A stretch of 64,000 nucleotides of DNA from Martinezella tropici. Its GTDB lineage: Bacteria; Pseudomonadota; Alphaproteobacteria; Rhizobiales; Rhizobiaceae. Position numbers and translations under genes: made by a program. Positions 32,291-40,900 of the stretch are shown here, piece after piece (position 1 is the stretch's first letter; each line of letters opens with the position of its first letter). The stretch is from NCBI GenBank assembly GCA_000799755.1, contig JUHI01000006.1, forward strand, positions 248,001-312,000, in the 5' to 3' direction. The notes below the pieces were generated by a model. It ran no database searches, was not told the origin of the DNA, and saw nothing but the letters and a program-made list of their open reading frames with translations.

Positions 32291-34015
32291 TCAGGCGAAA
32301 TGGCTGCTCGCCTCCTTCGAGACAATATAGACGCGCAAGGGCTCGCCACGACCTCGAACGGCGATCTCGCGGCTTTCGGTGCCGGTGATGTCCGTTTCCG
32401 AAAGTTGCGCCACCGGCTCCGAGAAGACGAGTGCCGTGTTGAATTCCTTGGCAACGCTTTCGAGACGGCTCGCGACATTCACCGTATCGCCGATCGCCGT
32501 CACGTTCTTGACGCTGCCGTAGCCCATGGAGCCGACGACGGCGAGGCCGGTATGGATGCCGATGGCGATTTCGAGGGGTGCCGCCAGCTCGTCGGCCAGT
32601 TCTTCACCGAGCTTGTCGATCTCCCGGATGATCGCCGCCGCCGCCTTCAATGCCTGACGATTGGCCTCTTTCGGCGTCGTGCGAAGGCCGAACAGCGCCA
32701 TGGCGCCATCGCCGATGAACTTGTCTATCCGGCCGCCATTTTCCTCGATAACGCGGCCGACGATGGCAAAATAGCGATTGAGGAGGAAAACGATGTCGAA
32801 TGGCAGGCGCGATTCCGTCAGCGATGTGAAATGGCGGAGATCGCAGAAGAAGACGACAATCTCACGTTCGCGGCCCGGACTTGCGGCTTGCGTATAGACC
32901 GGGATCGTCGCCTCCGCCATCGGCGTCAGCAAAGGCACGACGCTGATATTGCCCGTCGGGCGCAGCTGGCAGGCAAGTCGGACATCCGGCGTTGCGCCAA
33001 TCCGGTTCAAGGTCTTCTGCTCCAGCGGCTCCGGCGGCGGCAGGTTTTCGGCGCCTTCGATAATCTGCACGCGGCAGGTCGAGCATTGCCCCTTGCCGCC
33101 GCAGACCGAATAATGCGGAATGCCGCCAAGGCGGCTTGCTTCAAGCACGCTGTAACCGCGCGGGGCATTGACGACCTCGCCGCCTGCATAGCGGATGGCG
33201 ACCTGATATTGCCGCTCCCGCAATCTGCGATGCACCCGAAAGGCGAAAAGACCGACGAGCGACAGACTGAAGGCACCATAAAAACCGGCGCGATAAGGCC
33301 ATATGGCCGCCGCCATCTGATCGCCCGGCACGGAACCGAACTCGCCGAAACTCCGCACGTCGCTGTAGTAACCTCCGGGATAGCCGCGCTCGTCTTCCTG
33401 CGCGACTTCATGCTTCACGGTCTTGCCCATCGCGGCAAAGCCGAGCAGGGCGAGAACCGGCAGAACGATTGCAAGCGACAGCATGACGGGGGCAATCGCT
33501 GTGTACCAGGGGCGATAGCGCAGCCAGAAATGAACTCCGATGCAGCCGTGAAGCCAGACGATCACAAGCACGACCGCCTGGCGCAGGCCGCTGAGGGGCC
33601 AAACGACCCACAGATTGCGCACGATCGTCTTGTAGGTGTCGTGGTAGCCATAGACCTCGTGGATGACGCGCGTCGAAACGATGTGGTCGATCAGGAGGAG
33701 AGGTACCAGCAGTCCGGTGAGGATTTGAAAGGCTTCCCCCGGCGGCATGACCAGGGTCCGTCGCCTATAGAGCATTCGCAGCACGAGCAGGATATGGAGG
33801 ATCAGCGACCCGTAAAGAAGCACGGTTCCGATCGGATTGCGCCATATGGCCATGAACCAATGTTGCGCGCGTTCCGCCGTGCCGAGCGAAATCAGCCCTA
33901 GGGAATGATTGGCCAGATGCATGATCACGAAGGCAAAAACGATCAGACCTGAGCCAAGACGGAGCTTTCGCACAAGGCGATCGGTAATGATTGGCTTTCT
34001 TGCCTCGATGGTCAT
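32291..34015 (-). CDS. cyaC: Membrane adenylate cyclase with haem-b-like anchor and 2Fe-2S domain (CyaC type)
   Basis: 574 residues from ATG 34015; a GTG nine codons upstream is possible. Residues 1-260 hold six or so membrane helices with many histidines placed as haem ligands (His33, 37, 74, 111, 119, 156, 162), like the cytochrome-b anchor of succinate dehydrogenase. Residues 270-360 form a ferredoxin domain with CGGKGQCSTC (Cys305, 311, 314) and a fourth Cys349. The class III cyclase domain follows, with Asp392, the adenine-recognising Lys432, Asp436 (RIDKFIGDG) and GDTVNVASRLE, so it should make cAMP. S. meliloti CyaC, a redox- and quinone-responsive cyclase with a dihaem-b anchor, has this architecture. 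The enzyme probably couples respiratory redox state to cAMP. Confidence 0.85.
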   Translation of the reverse strand: MTIEARKPIITDRLVRKLRLGSGLIVFAFVIMHLANHSLGLISLGTAERAQHWFMAIWRNPIGTVLLYGSLILHILLVLRMLYRRRTLVMPPGEAFQILTGLLVPLLLIDHIVSTRVIHEVYGYHDTYKTIVRNLWVVWPLSGLRQAVVLVIVWLHGCIGVHFWLRYRPWYTAIAPVMLSLAIVLPVLALLGFAAMGKTVKHEVAQEDERGYPGGYYSDVRSFGEFGSVPGDQMAAAIWPYRAGFYGAFSLSLVGLFAFRVHRRLRERQYQVAIRYAGGEVVNAPRGYSVLEASRLGGIPHYSVCGGKGQCSTCRVQIIEGAENLPPPEPLEQKTLNRIGATPDVRLACQLRPTGNISVVPLLTPMAEATIPVYTQAASPGREREIVVFFCDLRHFTSLTESRLPFDIVFLLNRYFAIVGRVIEENGGRIDKFIGDGAMALFGLRTTPKEANRQALKAAAAIIREIDKLGEELADELAAPLEIAIGIHTGLAVVGSMGYGSVKNVTAIGDTVNVASRLESVAKEFNTALVFSEPVAQLSETDITGTESREIAVRGRGEPLRVYIVSKEASSHFA

Positions 34016-34215
34016 CAAACCCAATGTATATTGCCCGTTCACAACAGGTGGGAAAACGGCTATCGCCTATTCATCTAGCCGCAACGCCGCACGCTGTCGA
34101 GGATGCGGCTTTTTGAAGCAGGGACCTTATTGTCACGCAACCGGTCGGAATTCGGGCAATCCTCTCACAATTCAGGCTCCTACCATCACTTAATCGTCAA
34201 CCATGCGACGACACC

Positions 34216-35313
34216 ATGAAAATCGCCTTCTACGCTCCATTGAAGTCCCCCCACCACCCGGTCCCGTCAGGTGACCGGCTGATGGCACGACAGATCATCG
34301 CGGCGCTGGAGATGGCGGGGCATCGGGTCGAAGTCGCTTCCGAATTGCGCAGCTTCACACCGACCCCGGAAGCCGGTCAGCGCATCGAGATCGCCGGACA
34401 GGCGCAAAGCGAGACGGGCCGACTGCTCGAACGCTGGCGGTGCGAGACTGCGCCGGATCTTTGGTTCACCTATCATCCCTATTACAAGACGCCCGATCTG
34501 ATCGGCCCATCCGTCGCCAGACGCCTGCGCATTCCCTATGTCACGGCGGAGGCTTCCTATTCGCGCCGCCACGATGAAAACGGATGGAGCGAGAACCAGC
34601 GCCTCATCGCGGATGCCGTGCGGCTAGCCGCCGTCAATCTGTGCTTTACCGAACGCGACCGGATCGGCCTCCTAGATGCTATTCCAGATGGCCGTTACGA
34701 ACGTTTCCTGCCCTTTATCGATACTACGCCCTTTGCACGCTCCATCTCCGATCCGCGTCAGCTGATTGCCGTGGCGATGCTGCGCAAGGGTGACAAATTC
34801 GACAGCTACACCATGCTGGCAGGCGCCCTCGATCGCATCCGCGATCGGGACTGGAAACTCACCGTCATCGGCGACGGGCCGATGCGGACCGAAATAAAAT
34901 CGCTGTTTTCCACATTCGGCGAAGACCGGATCACCTGGCGCGGCGAACGCAGCACTTCCCAGATCGCCAGCGAGCTGGCAACAGCCGGCCTCTATGTCTG
35001 GCCGGGCTGCAACGAGGCCTATGGCCTTGCCTATCTGGAGGCACAGGCGGCAGGCCTGCCCGTTGTCGCGCAGGCTACGGCGGGCGTACCGGAAGTGGTG
35101 ATGGCGGACAAGACGGGGCTCTTGACACCGGAGGGCGACATCGAGGCCTATGCCCACGCCGTCGCGCAGCTTCTGACCGATCCGGAAAGACGACTAGCGA
35201 TGGCGAATGCGGCCCATGATTTTGTTCATCGGGAGCGTTCGCTGACGGCCGCGTCGAAACGACTGGAAACCATTCTTCGAAACCATCTGGGAGATAGCTA
35301 TTATGAGCGATAG
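34216..35313 (+). CDS. GT4 glycosyltransferase
   Basis: 365 residues. N-terminal MKIAFYAPLKSPHHPVPSGD with RLMARQIIAALEMAGH is a GT-B acceptor-side start, and the C-terminal half has LTVIGDGPMRTEIKSLF, then GLAYLEAQAAGLPVVAQATA and GVPEVV, the donor-site signature of family GT4 with the catalytic-type glutamate region. Soluble. Its end overlaps the next gene by 11 bases, so the two are coupled. Substrate unknown; a role in surface polysaccharide or glycolipid modification together with the deacetylase-like partner is inferred. Confidence 0.82.
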   Translation: MKIAFYAPLKSPHHPVPSGDRLMARQIIAALEMAGHRVEVASELRSFTPTPEAGQRIEIAGQAQSETGRLLERWRCETAPDLWFTYHPYYKTPDLIGPSVARRLRIPYVTAEASYSRRHDENGWSENQRLIADAVRLAAVNLCFTERDRIGLLDAIPDGRYERFLPFIDTTPFARSISDPRQLIAVAMLRKGDKFDSYTMLAGALDRIRDRDWKLTVIGDGPMRTEIKSLFSTFGEDRITWRGERSTSQIASELATAGLYVWPGCNEAYGLAYLEAQAAGLPVVAQATAGVPEVVMADKTGLLTPEGDIEAYAHAVAQLLTDPERRLAMANAAHDFVHRERSLTAASKRLETILRNHLGDSYYER

Positions 35314-36049
35314 AACCGAATGGCAGCCCTTGCGCGACGAATTGCAGCGCTGGAGCGCGGCCGGACGAAAGGCGAAACTCTGGTTCCGAGACGACGATGC
35401 CATCGAGCCGACCCCTGCGCTCGACCGGCTGCTGTCACTTTCCGATCGTTTCGACGTGCCGATGACGCTTGCGATCATTCCCGGACCCTCGGGCGAACAG
35501 CTGGCCGAACGACTGGCGAGCGAGGGCCGCGTCACCGCCACGGTGCATGGCTGGACACATCAAAACTATGCGCCCGACGATACCAAGAAGCAGGAACTCG
35601 GCTTGCATCGGCCTCAGACGATCGTGCTCGACGAACTCCATCGCGGCTTCGACAAGATCAAGGCGCTTTATCCGCACCAGTTCGTTCCGCTGCTGGTGCC
35701 GCCATGGAACCGGATCGACGACGCGCTGTTGCCGCATCTCGCACCTTTCGGCTATCGCGCCGTCTCCGTTTTCGGATTGGCAAAGCAGGCGCCCATCGGC
35801 CTGGTCAACACGCATATCGACATCATGAGATGGCATGGCGTGCGTGGAGGCTTACCACATGCGGAGATCATCGCGCGTCTCGTGGAGGAGCTCCAGAATC
35901 GCTTCGATGGCAATGACGAGCCGATCGGCGTGATGACGCATCATCTCGTCCATGACGATCTTGCCTGGAGTTTCATCGCAGGGCTGTTCGAGGAGACGGC
36001 CGGCCATGCCGCCATCGAATGGCGGCCGGTCGGCAGCTTCGTGCACTAG
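35303..36049 (+). CDS. Polysaccharide-deacetylase-like protein (NodB-type barrel)
   Basis: 248 residues. The fold signature is visible: KLWFRDDDAIEPTPALDRLL near residue 25 (catalytic/metal aspartates), VHGWTHQNYAPDD near residue 82 with the HxxxH metal pair, and LVPPWNRIDDALLPHL for the substrate groove. These are the elements of carbohydrate esterase family 4-like metal-dependent deacetylases. There is no signal peptide, so it acts in the cytoplasm, unlike most peptidoglycan deacetylases. It overlaps the GT4 gene by 11 bases, suggesting action on the same sugar intermediate. Confidence 0.72.
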   Translation: MSDRTEWQPLRDELQRWSAAGRKAKLWFRDDDAIEPTPALDRLLSLSDRFDVPMTLAIIPGPSGEQLAERLASEGRVTATVHGWTHQNYAPDDTKKQELGLHRPQTIVLDELHRGFDKIKALYPHQFVPLLVPPWNRIDDALLPHLAPFGYRAVSVFGLAKQAPIGLVNTHIDIMRWHGVRGGLPHAEIIARLVEELQNRFDGNDEPIGVMTHHLVHDDLAWSFIAGLFEETAGHAAIEWRPVGSFVH

Positions 36050-36084
36050 CCCTGTTCCGATCGTTCGCGCGTCGCTGCCAGCCG

Positions 36085-36915
36085 TCAAAGCTGCAGCGAC
36101 TGTCCGTCGAAGGCGAAGAACGCTTCCGGGAAGCTCTTCTGCGCCTCGCGCTGCATCTCGTCCAACTCGCGGTCGGTGCGACCGGGCGCATGATGGAACA
36201 TGGCGAGCCGCTTGGCGCCGGCTTTCTTGGCGAGCTTGATGCCCTCCTGCCATGTGGAATGGCCGAAGCCGAGATATTTCTGCATCTCCGCTTCGAGATA
36301 GGTCGCATCGTAAATCACAAGATCGGCACCGGCCATCAGGGCGAGCGCTGCCTCATCGAGCTTGCCCGCGACGTGCTCGGTGTCATAGACCATGGCGATC
36401 ACCCTGCCCGACCATTCGATGCGATAGCCGATGCAGCCGCCCGGATGGTTCAGCTTGGCCGTGTGCATCACGATGCCGGGATGCGGCTTCAGCGTATCGC
36501 CGGCTGCGAAGTCGCGGAAACTCATTTCGGCACGACAGATATCCGGTTCGACGGGGAACCAGGGCGGCCGCATGAACTGACCGATCAGCTGCCGCGTCGT
36601 CGTCTTGCCGGCCAGATGACCCGACCAGAGATCGACGCTGACGCGCGGGTCATAGATGGCGTTGAAGAAAGGCAAGCCGATGATATGGTCATAGTGCGAA
36701 TGCGTGAAGAAGAGGTCGATATTGCGGACCCCCTCTTTCGCAAGCGACGCGGCCGCTTCACGCAGCCCGGTCCCGGCGTCGAATAAGATATGCCTGCCCT
36801 GATGTCGTAACTCAATGCACGACGTATTGCCGCCGTACCGCTCAAATTCCGGTCCCGATACAGGGATGCTCCCCCGCACGCCCCAAAATTTCAGCTCAAA
36901 ACTATCGTTGTTCAT
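36085..36915 (-). CDS. MBL-fold metallo-hydrolase
   Basis: 276 residues. It starts with FWGVRGSIPVSGPEFERYGG and NTSCIELR, a well-marked metallo-beta-lactamase subgroup, and carries the metal motif THSHYDH (HxHxDH) near residue 70, then TAKLNHPGG, AMVYDTEH and a final FHHAPGRTD histidine. All metal ligands are therefore present. Relatives include PhnP-type phosphodiesterases; a cyclic-nucleotide or phosphodiester substrate is possible given the cyclase-rich neighbourhood but not shown. Convergent with the deacetylase-like gene, 35 bases apart. Confidence 0.8.
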   Translation of the reverse strand: MNNDSFELKFWGVRGSIPVSGPEFERYGGNTSCIELRHQGRHILFDAGTGLREAAASLAKEGVRNIDLFFTHSHYDHIIGLPFFNAIYDPRVSVDLWSGHLAGKTTTRQLIGQFMRPPWFPVEPDICRAEMSFRDFAAGDTLKPHPGIVMHTAKLNHPGGCIGYRIEWSGRVIAMVYDTEHVAGKLDEAALALMAGADLVIYDATYLEAEMQKYLGFGHSTWQEGIKLAKKAGAKRLAMFHHAPGRTDRELDEMQREAQKSFPEAFFAFDGQSLQL

Positions 36916-37221
36916 GGAAGTTTTTACACCATTCCCCTTTCGGTCAAAAAAAGCACACTTTTGCTATCGTGCGAAGCCAGCAATTTCCAAAAGTGGTGCG
37001 GTAGTAAAAACTGGATCTCATCGGATGACCGACTCGGATCGCTGGACGAGGAGCCGCCAGCGGATCGCACAGACCTAATATAGGTACGACATGACAGAAT
37101 AGATAAGGTGGGGGTATTCGCCGACGGCCTCGGCGGTTCCGATTATATTAATCGGAAATTAAATACGAACCTTAAAATGCGCGCGAAAGATCTCGGAGAA
37201 GCTTTCGCTCCCATCCTCGGC
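36916..37221. other. Intergenic region, 306 bases, with two adjacent dyads
   Basis: This gap is upstream of the MBL gene and downstream of the winged-helix regulator gene. It contains a GC-rich dyad (CGCCGA and TCGGCG arms) next to an AT-rich dyad with 8-bp arms TTCCGATT at 37137-37144 and AATCGGAA at 37150-37157, spacer 5. The second looks like an operator or a stem-loop at the end of the regulator transcript. Confidence 0.4.
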
Positions 37222-37749
37222 CTACAGGGTGGCGGCAGATCGCGCGGCTTGCTCGTAATAGCCAGACAATGTCCTGAGATGCGAGGCGATATCGGAGAGG
37301 CCGTCCTGCGAGAGACCGGAGACCTTGGTCGCCTCCACCAGCAGCCGCTCGCGAATTTCGGTATAGCGTTTCAGCGCATCGAGGCCCTTGTCGGTCACCC
37401 CAATCGTCTTTTCCTTCCCAGCCTTGCCGCTTTTGACGAGACCCGCCGCCTCGAGCTTCTTGATAGCGTAATTGGCCACATGCGTATCCTCGATATCGAG
37501 GACGAGGCAGAGATCGGCAAGCGTCTTCGGCCGGTCGCGATGCCGCACGGAATGAATGATCAGGATTTCGACCGGTGAAAGACCGGGCACACCGGCAGCC
37601 GCCATGCAGCGTACCAGCCATCGATTGAAGGCGTGGGAAAAGAGGATCGACCCGTATTCCAGCTCCGACAAAGCAGGCGAGCTGCCGCCGGCAAGATGGG
37701 CCGACGATACGATCAATTCACGCCGTTTGCTCTTTTCCTCGGACGTCAC
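37222..37749 (-). CDS. MarR-like winged-helix transcriptional regulator
   Basis: 175 residues from GTG 37749; AAGGAG lies eight bases upstream, which fixes this non-ATG start. The central part GLSPVEILIIHSVRHRDRPK, then LADLCLVLDIEDTHVANYAI and KKLEAAGLVKSGKAGKEKTI is a winged helix with recognition helix and wing, as in MarR-type regulators. It follows the hydantoinase gene on the same strand with about 190 bases between, occupied by palindromic repeats, so it is probably transcribed separately. Target and ligand unknown. Confidence 0.78.
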   Translation of the reverse strand: MTSEEKSKRRELIVSSAHLAGGSSPALSELEYGSILFSHAFNRWLVRCMAAAGVPGLSPVEILIIHSVRHRDRPKTLADLCLVLDIEDTHVANYAIKKLEAAGLVKSGKAGKEKTIGVTDKGLDALKRYTEIRERLLVEATKVSGLSQDGLSDIASHLRTLSGYYEQAARSAATL

Positions 37750-37774
37750 CTGAAAACTCCTTCGAACCGGATCT

Positions 37775-37813
37775 AGAGCGGTTCAGCTTTTCACGGAATC
37801 TCTGAACCGCTCT
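37775..37813. repeat. Palindromic intergenic repeat, first unit
   Basis: Perfect 12-bp inverted repeat: AGAGCGGTTCAG (37775-37786) and CTGAACCGCTCT (37802-37813), spacer CTTTTCACGGAATCT. It resembles intergenic mosaic-type repeats common in Rhizobium genomes and sits directly beside a second palindromic unit. Confidence 0.65.
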
Positions 37814-37828
37814 ATCTCTTTGTTGTCT

Positions 37829-37875
37829 AGCAATTCCCGGACGGAAAACCGCTGCGCACTTTTCCTGGAATTGCT
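37829..37875. repeat. Palindromic intergenic repeat, second unit
   Basis: 9-bp arms AGCAATTCC (37829-37837) and GGAATTGCT (37867-37875), with CTAG-like extensions and a GC-rich centre. As seen from general knowledge, this kind of element recurs between genes of many Rhizobiaceae. Only one copy was noticed in this window. Confidence 0.65.
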
Positions 37876-37938
37876 CTAGGCACTCGCAGATTCGACGGGC
37901 CAGGCGGTCGATGACCGCTCGGCTCCGGTATCATATGT

Positions 37939-40900
37939 CTATTCGTCGCGCTTTCCGTAGCCACCGCCCGTCGGAGTCACGACGGTAAATGCCTCGCCCG
38001 CTTCAAGTACGGTATGCGCCGAGCCGATCAGCTCCTCGATCGCACCGTCGTTGCGGCGGACATAATTGCGGCCGGTCTGCCCGGCTTCACCGCCCTTGAC
38101 GCCGAAGGGCGCCACGCGCCGATGGCCGGACAGGACGGCGAATTCCAGCTTTTCGCGGGTGCGGATCGTGCGCTGCGTGCCGTTGCCCGCGTTCCACTTG
38201 CCGCGCCCGCCCGAGTTCGGGCGAATGTGGAAATCCTCCAGAACGACGGGGAACCGCGTCTCGAGAATCTCGGGGTCGGTCAGGCGTGAATTGGTCATAT
38301 GCGTGTGGACGGCGTCGGCGCCATTGAAGCCTGGGCCTGCCGGCGCGCCGGAGCAGATCGTCTCGTAGTACTGATAGGCGTCGTTGCCGAAGGTCAGATT
38401 GTTCATCGTCCCTTGCGCTGCGGCGAGCGCCTCGACCGCGCCGAACAGGCAGTTGGTTACGGCCTGGCTGACTTCGACGTTGCCGGCAACGACGGCGGCC
38501 GGGTATTTCGGTGTCAGCATCGTGCCTTCGGGGATGATGATGCGGATAGGCCTCAGGCAACCGGCATTCATCGGAATATCGGCCTCGACAAGCACGCGGA
38601 AGACATAGAGCACGGCAGCGCGCGTCACCGGCTGTGGCGCGTTGAAGTTATCCGGGCGCTGCGCCGAGGTGCCGGTGAAATCGACCGTCGCCTCGCGCTT
38701 GTCCTTGTCGATCGAGATCTTGACGACGATCTTGCAGCCCTGATCCATCTCATAGCTGAATTCGCCATCCGACAGACGGTCGAGGACGCGGCGCACGCTT
38801 TCGGCAGCGTTATCCTGAACGTGACCCATATAGGCGTCGACGACATCTTCGCCGAACAGCGCGATCATCTTCTTCAGCTCGGCGACGCCCTTTTCGTTGG
38901 CGGCGACCTGGGCCTTGAGATCATTGATGTTCTGCGCAAGTGTGCGCACCGGATAGCGCGCGCCAGTCAAAAGCTTGGTAAGCTCCGCTTCACAGAAGCG
39001 GCCGCGATCGAGCAGCTTGAAATTGTCGATATAGACGCCTTCCTCCTCGATATGGGTGGCGAGCGGCGACATCGAGCCCGGCGAAATGCCGCCGATGTCG
39101 GCATGATGGCCGCGGCTGGCGACCCAGAAGCGGATACGCTTACCGGCATCGTCGAAGACCGGGGTGCAGACGGTGAGGTCGGGCAGGTGCGTGCCACCAT
39201 TATAGGGCGCATTGATCAGGAAGACGTCGCCTGGATGAATGACGGCATTTTCGCGTATCGCGGTTGCGACGGACGCATCCATGGAGCCGAGATGAACCGG
39301 CATATGCGGCGCATTGGCGACCAGATTGCCTTCGGCATCGAAGACGGCGCAGGAGAAATCCAGCCGTTCCTTGATGTTGACCGAATAGGCGGTGTTCTGC
39401 AGCGTCATGCCCATCTGCTCGGCGATCGACATGAAGAGATTGTTGAAGATCTCCAGCATGACGGGATCAGCTTTGGTGCCGATGGCGTTGCGTTCGGGCA
39501 GAGCCTTGATGCGCTTGAGAACGATATGATCCTTGAGCGTCAGCTGCGCCTGCCAGCCATCCTCGATGACGATCGTCTGGTTCGGCTCGATGATGATCGC
39601 CGGGCCCGTGACTGTCTGGCCAGGCTTGATCGCCTGGCGCAGGACGACGGCCGCATCGTGGCTTTCGCCGTTCGAGTAGAAGGCGGTGCGCCTTGCTGCC
39701 CCGGCTTCGCCCTCTGCTGCGGCTTCAAGCTCGACCGCGATATCGGCAGCCGCGCCGCCGATCGTTTCGATTTCCACAGCCTCAACCACCAAAGGCTTGT
39801 CTTCCGCGACAAAGCCAAAGCGGCGCTTGTGCAGCGTCTCGAACTGGCTGCGCAGCCGCGCGGGATCATCGATCTCGGGGAACGTCGTCTCGACGGCGAG
39901 CAGCGTGTCGGTACCGGCATAGCGAACATGGGCGCGCTGAACCGTCTTGATCTCGACTGTCGCGACGCCCTGCGCTTCAAGCTCCGGCACGCATTCGCCG
40001 CGCAATTCGCTGCCGAGTGCCGCGATCGCTGCCGGTGCGGCATCATCAAGGGGAATGCCGAGCGCCTTCTGGCGTGTTGCCCTGATATCGGCAAGGCCCA
40101 TGCCGTAAGCCGAGAGAAGGCCGGACATCGGATGCAGAAGAATGCTCTTCATGCCGAGCGCATCAGCCACCAGGCAGGCGTGCTGCCCGCCGGCACCGCC
40201 GAAGCAGTTGAGCGCATAGCGCGTCACGTCATAGCCGCGCTGAACGGAGATCTTCTTGATCGCCTCGACCATGTTGGCGACGGCGATGCGGATGAAGCCG
40301 TCGGCGACGTCTTCCGGGCTGCGGCCATCGCCGATTTCGGCTGCAAGCGCCGCGAACTTGGCGCGCACCGTTTCGACATCGAGCGGCTGATCCTGGTTGG
40401 GACCGAAGATGGAGGGGAAGAATTCCGGCAAGAGCTTGCCGGCCATCACGTTGGCGTCGGTGACGGCAAGCGGGCCGCCATTGCGGTAGCAGGCCGGCCC
40501 CGGAAATGCGCCGGCGGAATCTGGGCCGACGCGGAAGCGATCGCCATCGAAATGCAGGATCGAGCCGCCGCCTGCGGCCACGGTATGGATCAGCATCATC
40601 GGTGCACGCACGCGAACGCCAGCCACTTCCGTCTCAAAGGCGCGCTCATATTCGCCGTCAAAATGCGCCACATCCGTCGAGGTGCCGCCCATGTCGAAGC
40701 CAATGACATTGGCAAAGCCCGCCTGCTCGCCGGTCTTGGCAAGGCCAACCACGCCGCCGGCGGGGCCAGACAGGATCGCGTCCTTGCCCTGGAACATATC
40801 GGCCGCCGTCAGACCGCCCGACGACATCATGAACATGACGCGCGCGCCGGTACGCTCAACATCGAGCTCATCGCAGACCTGGCCGATATAGCGACCCAGC

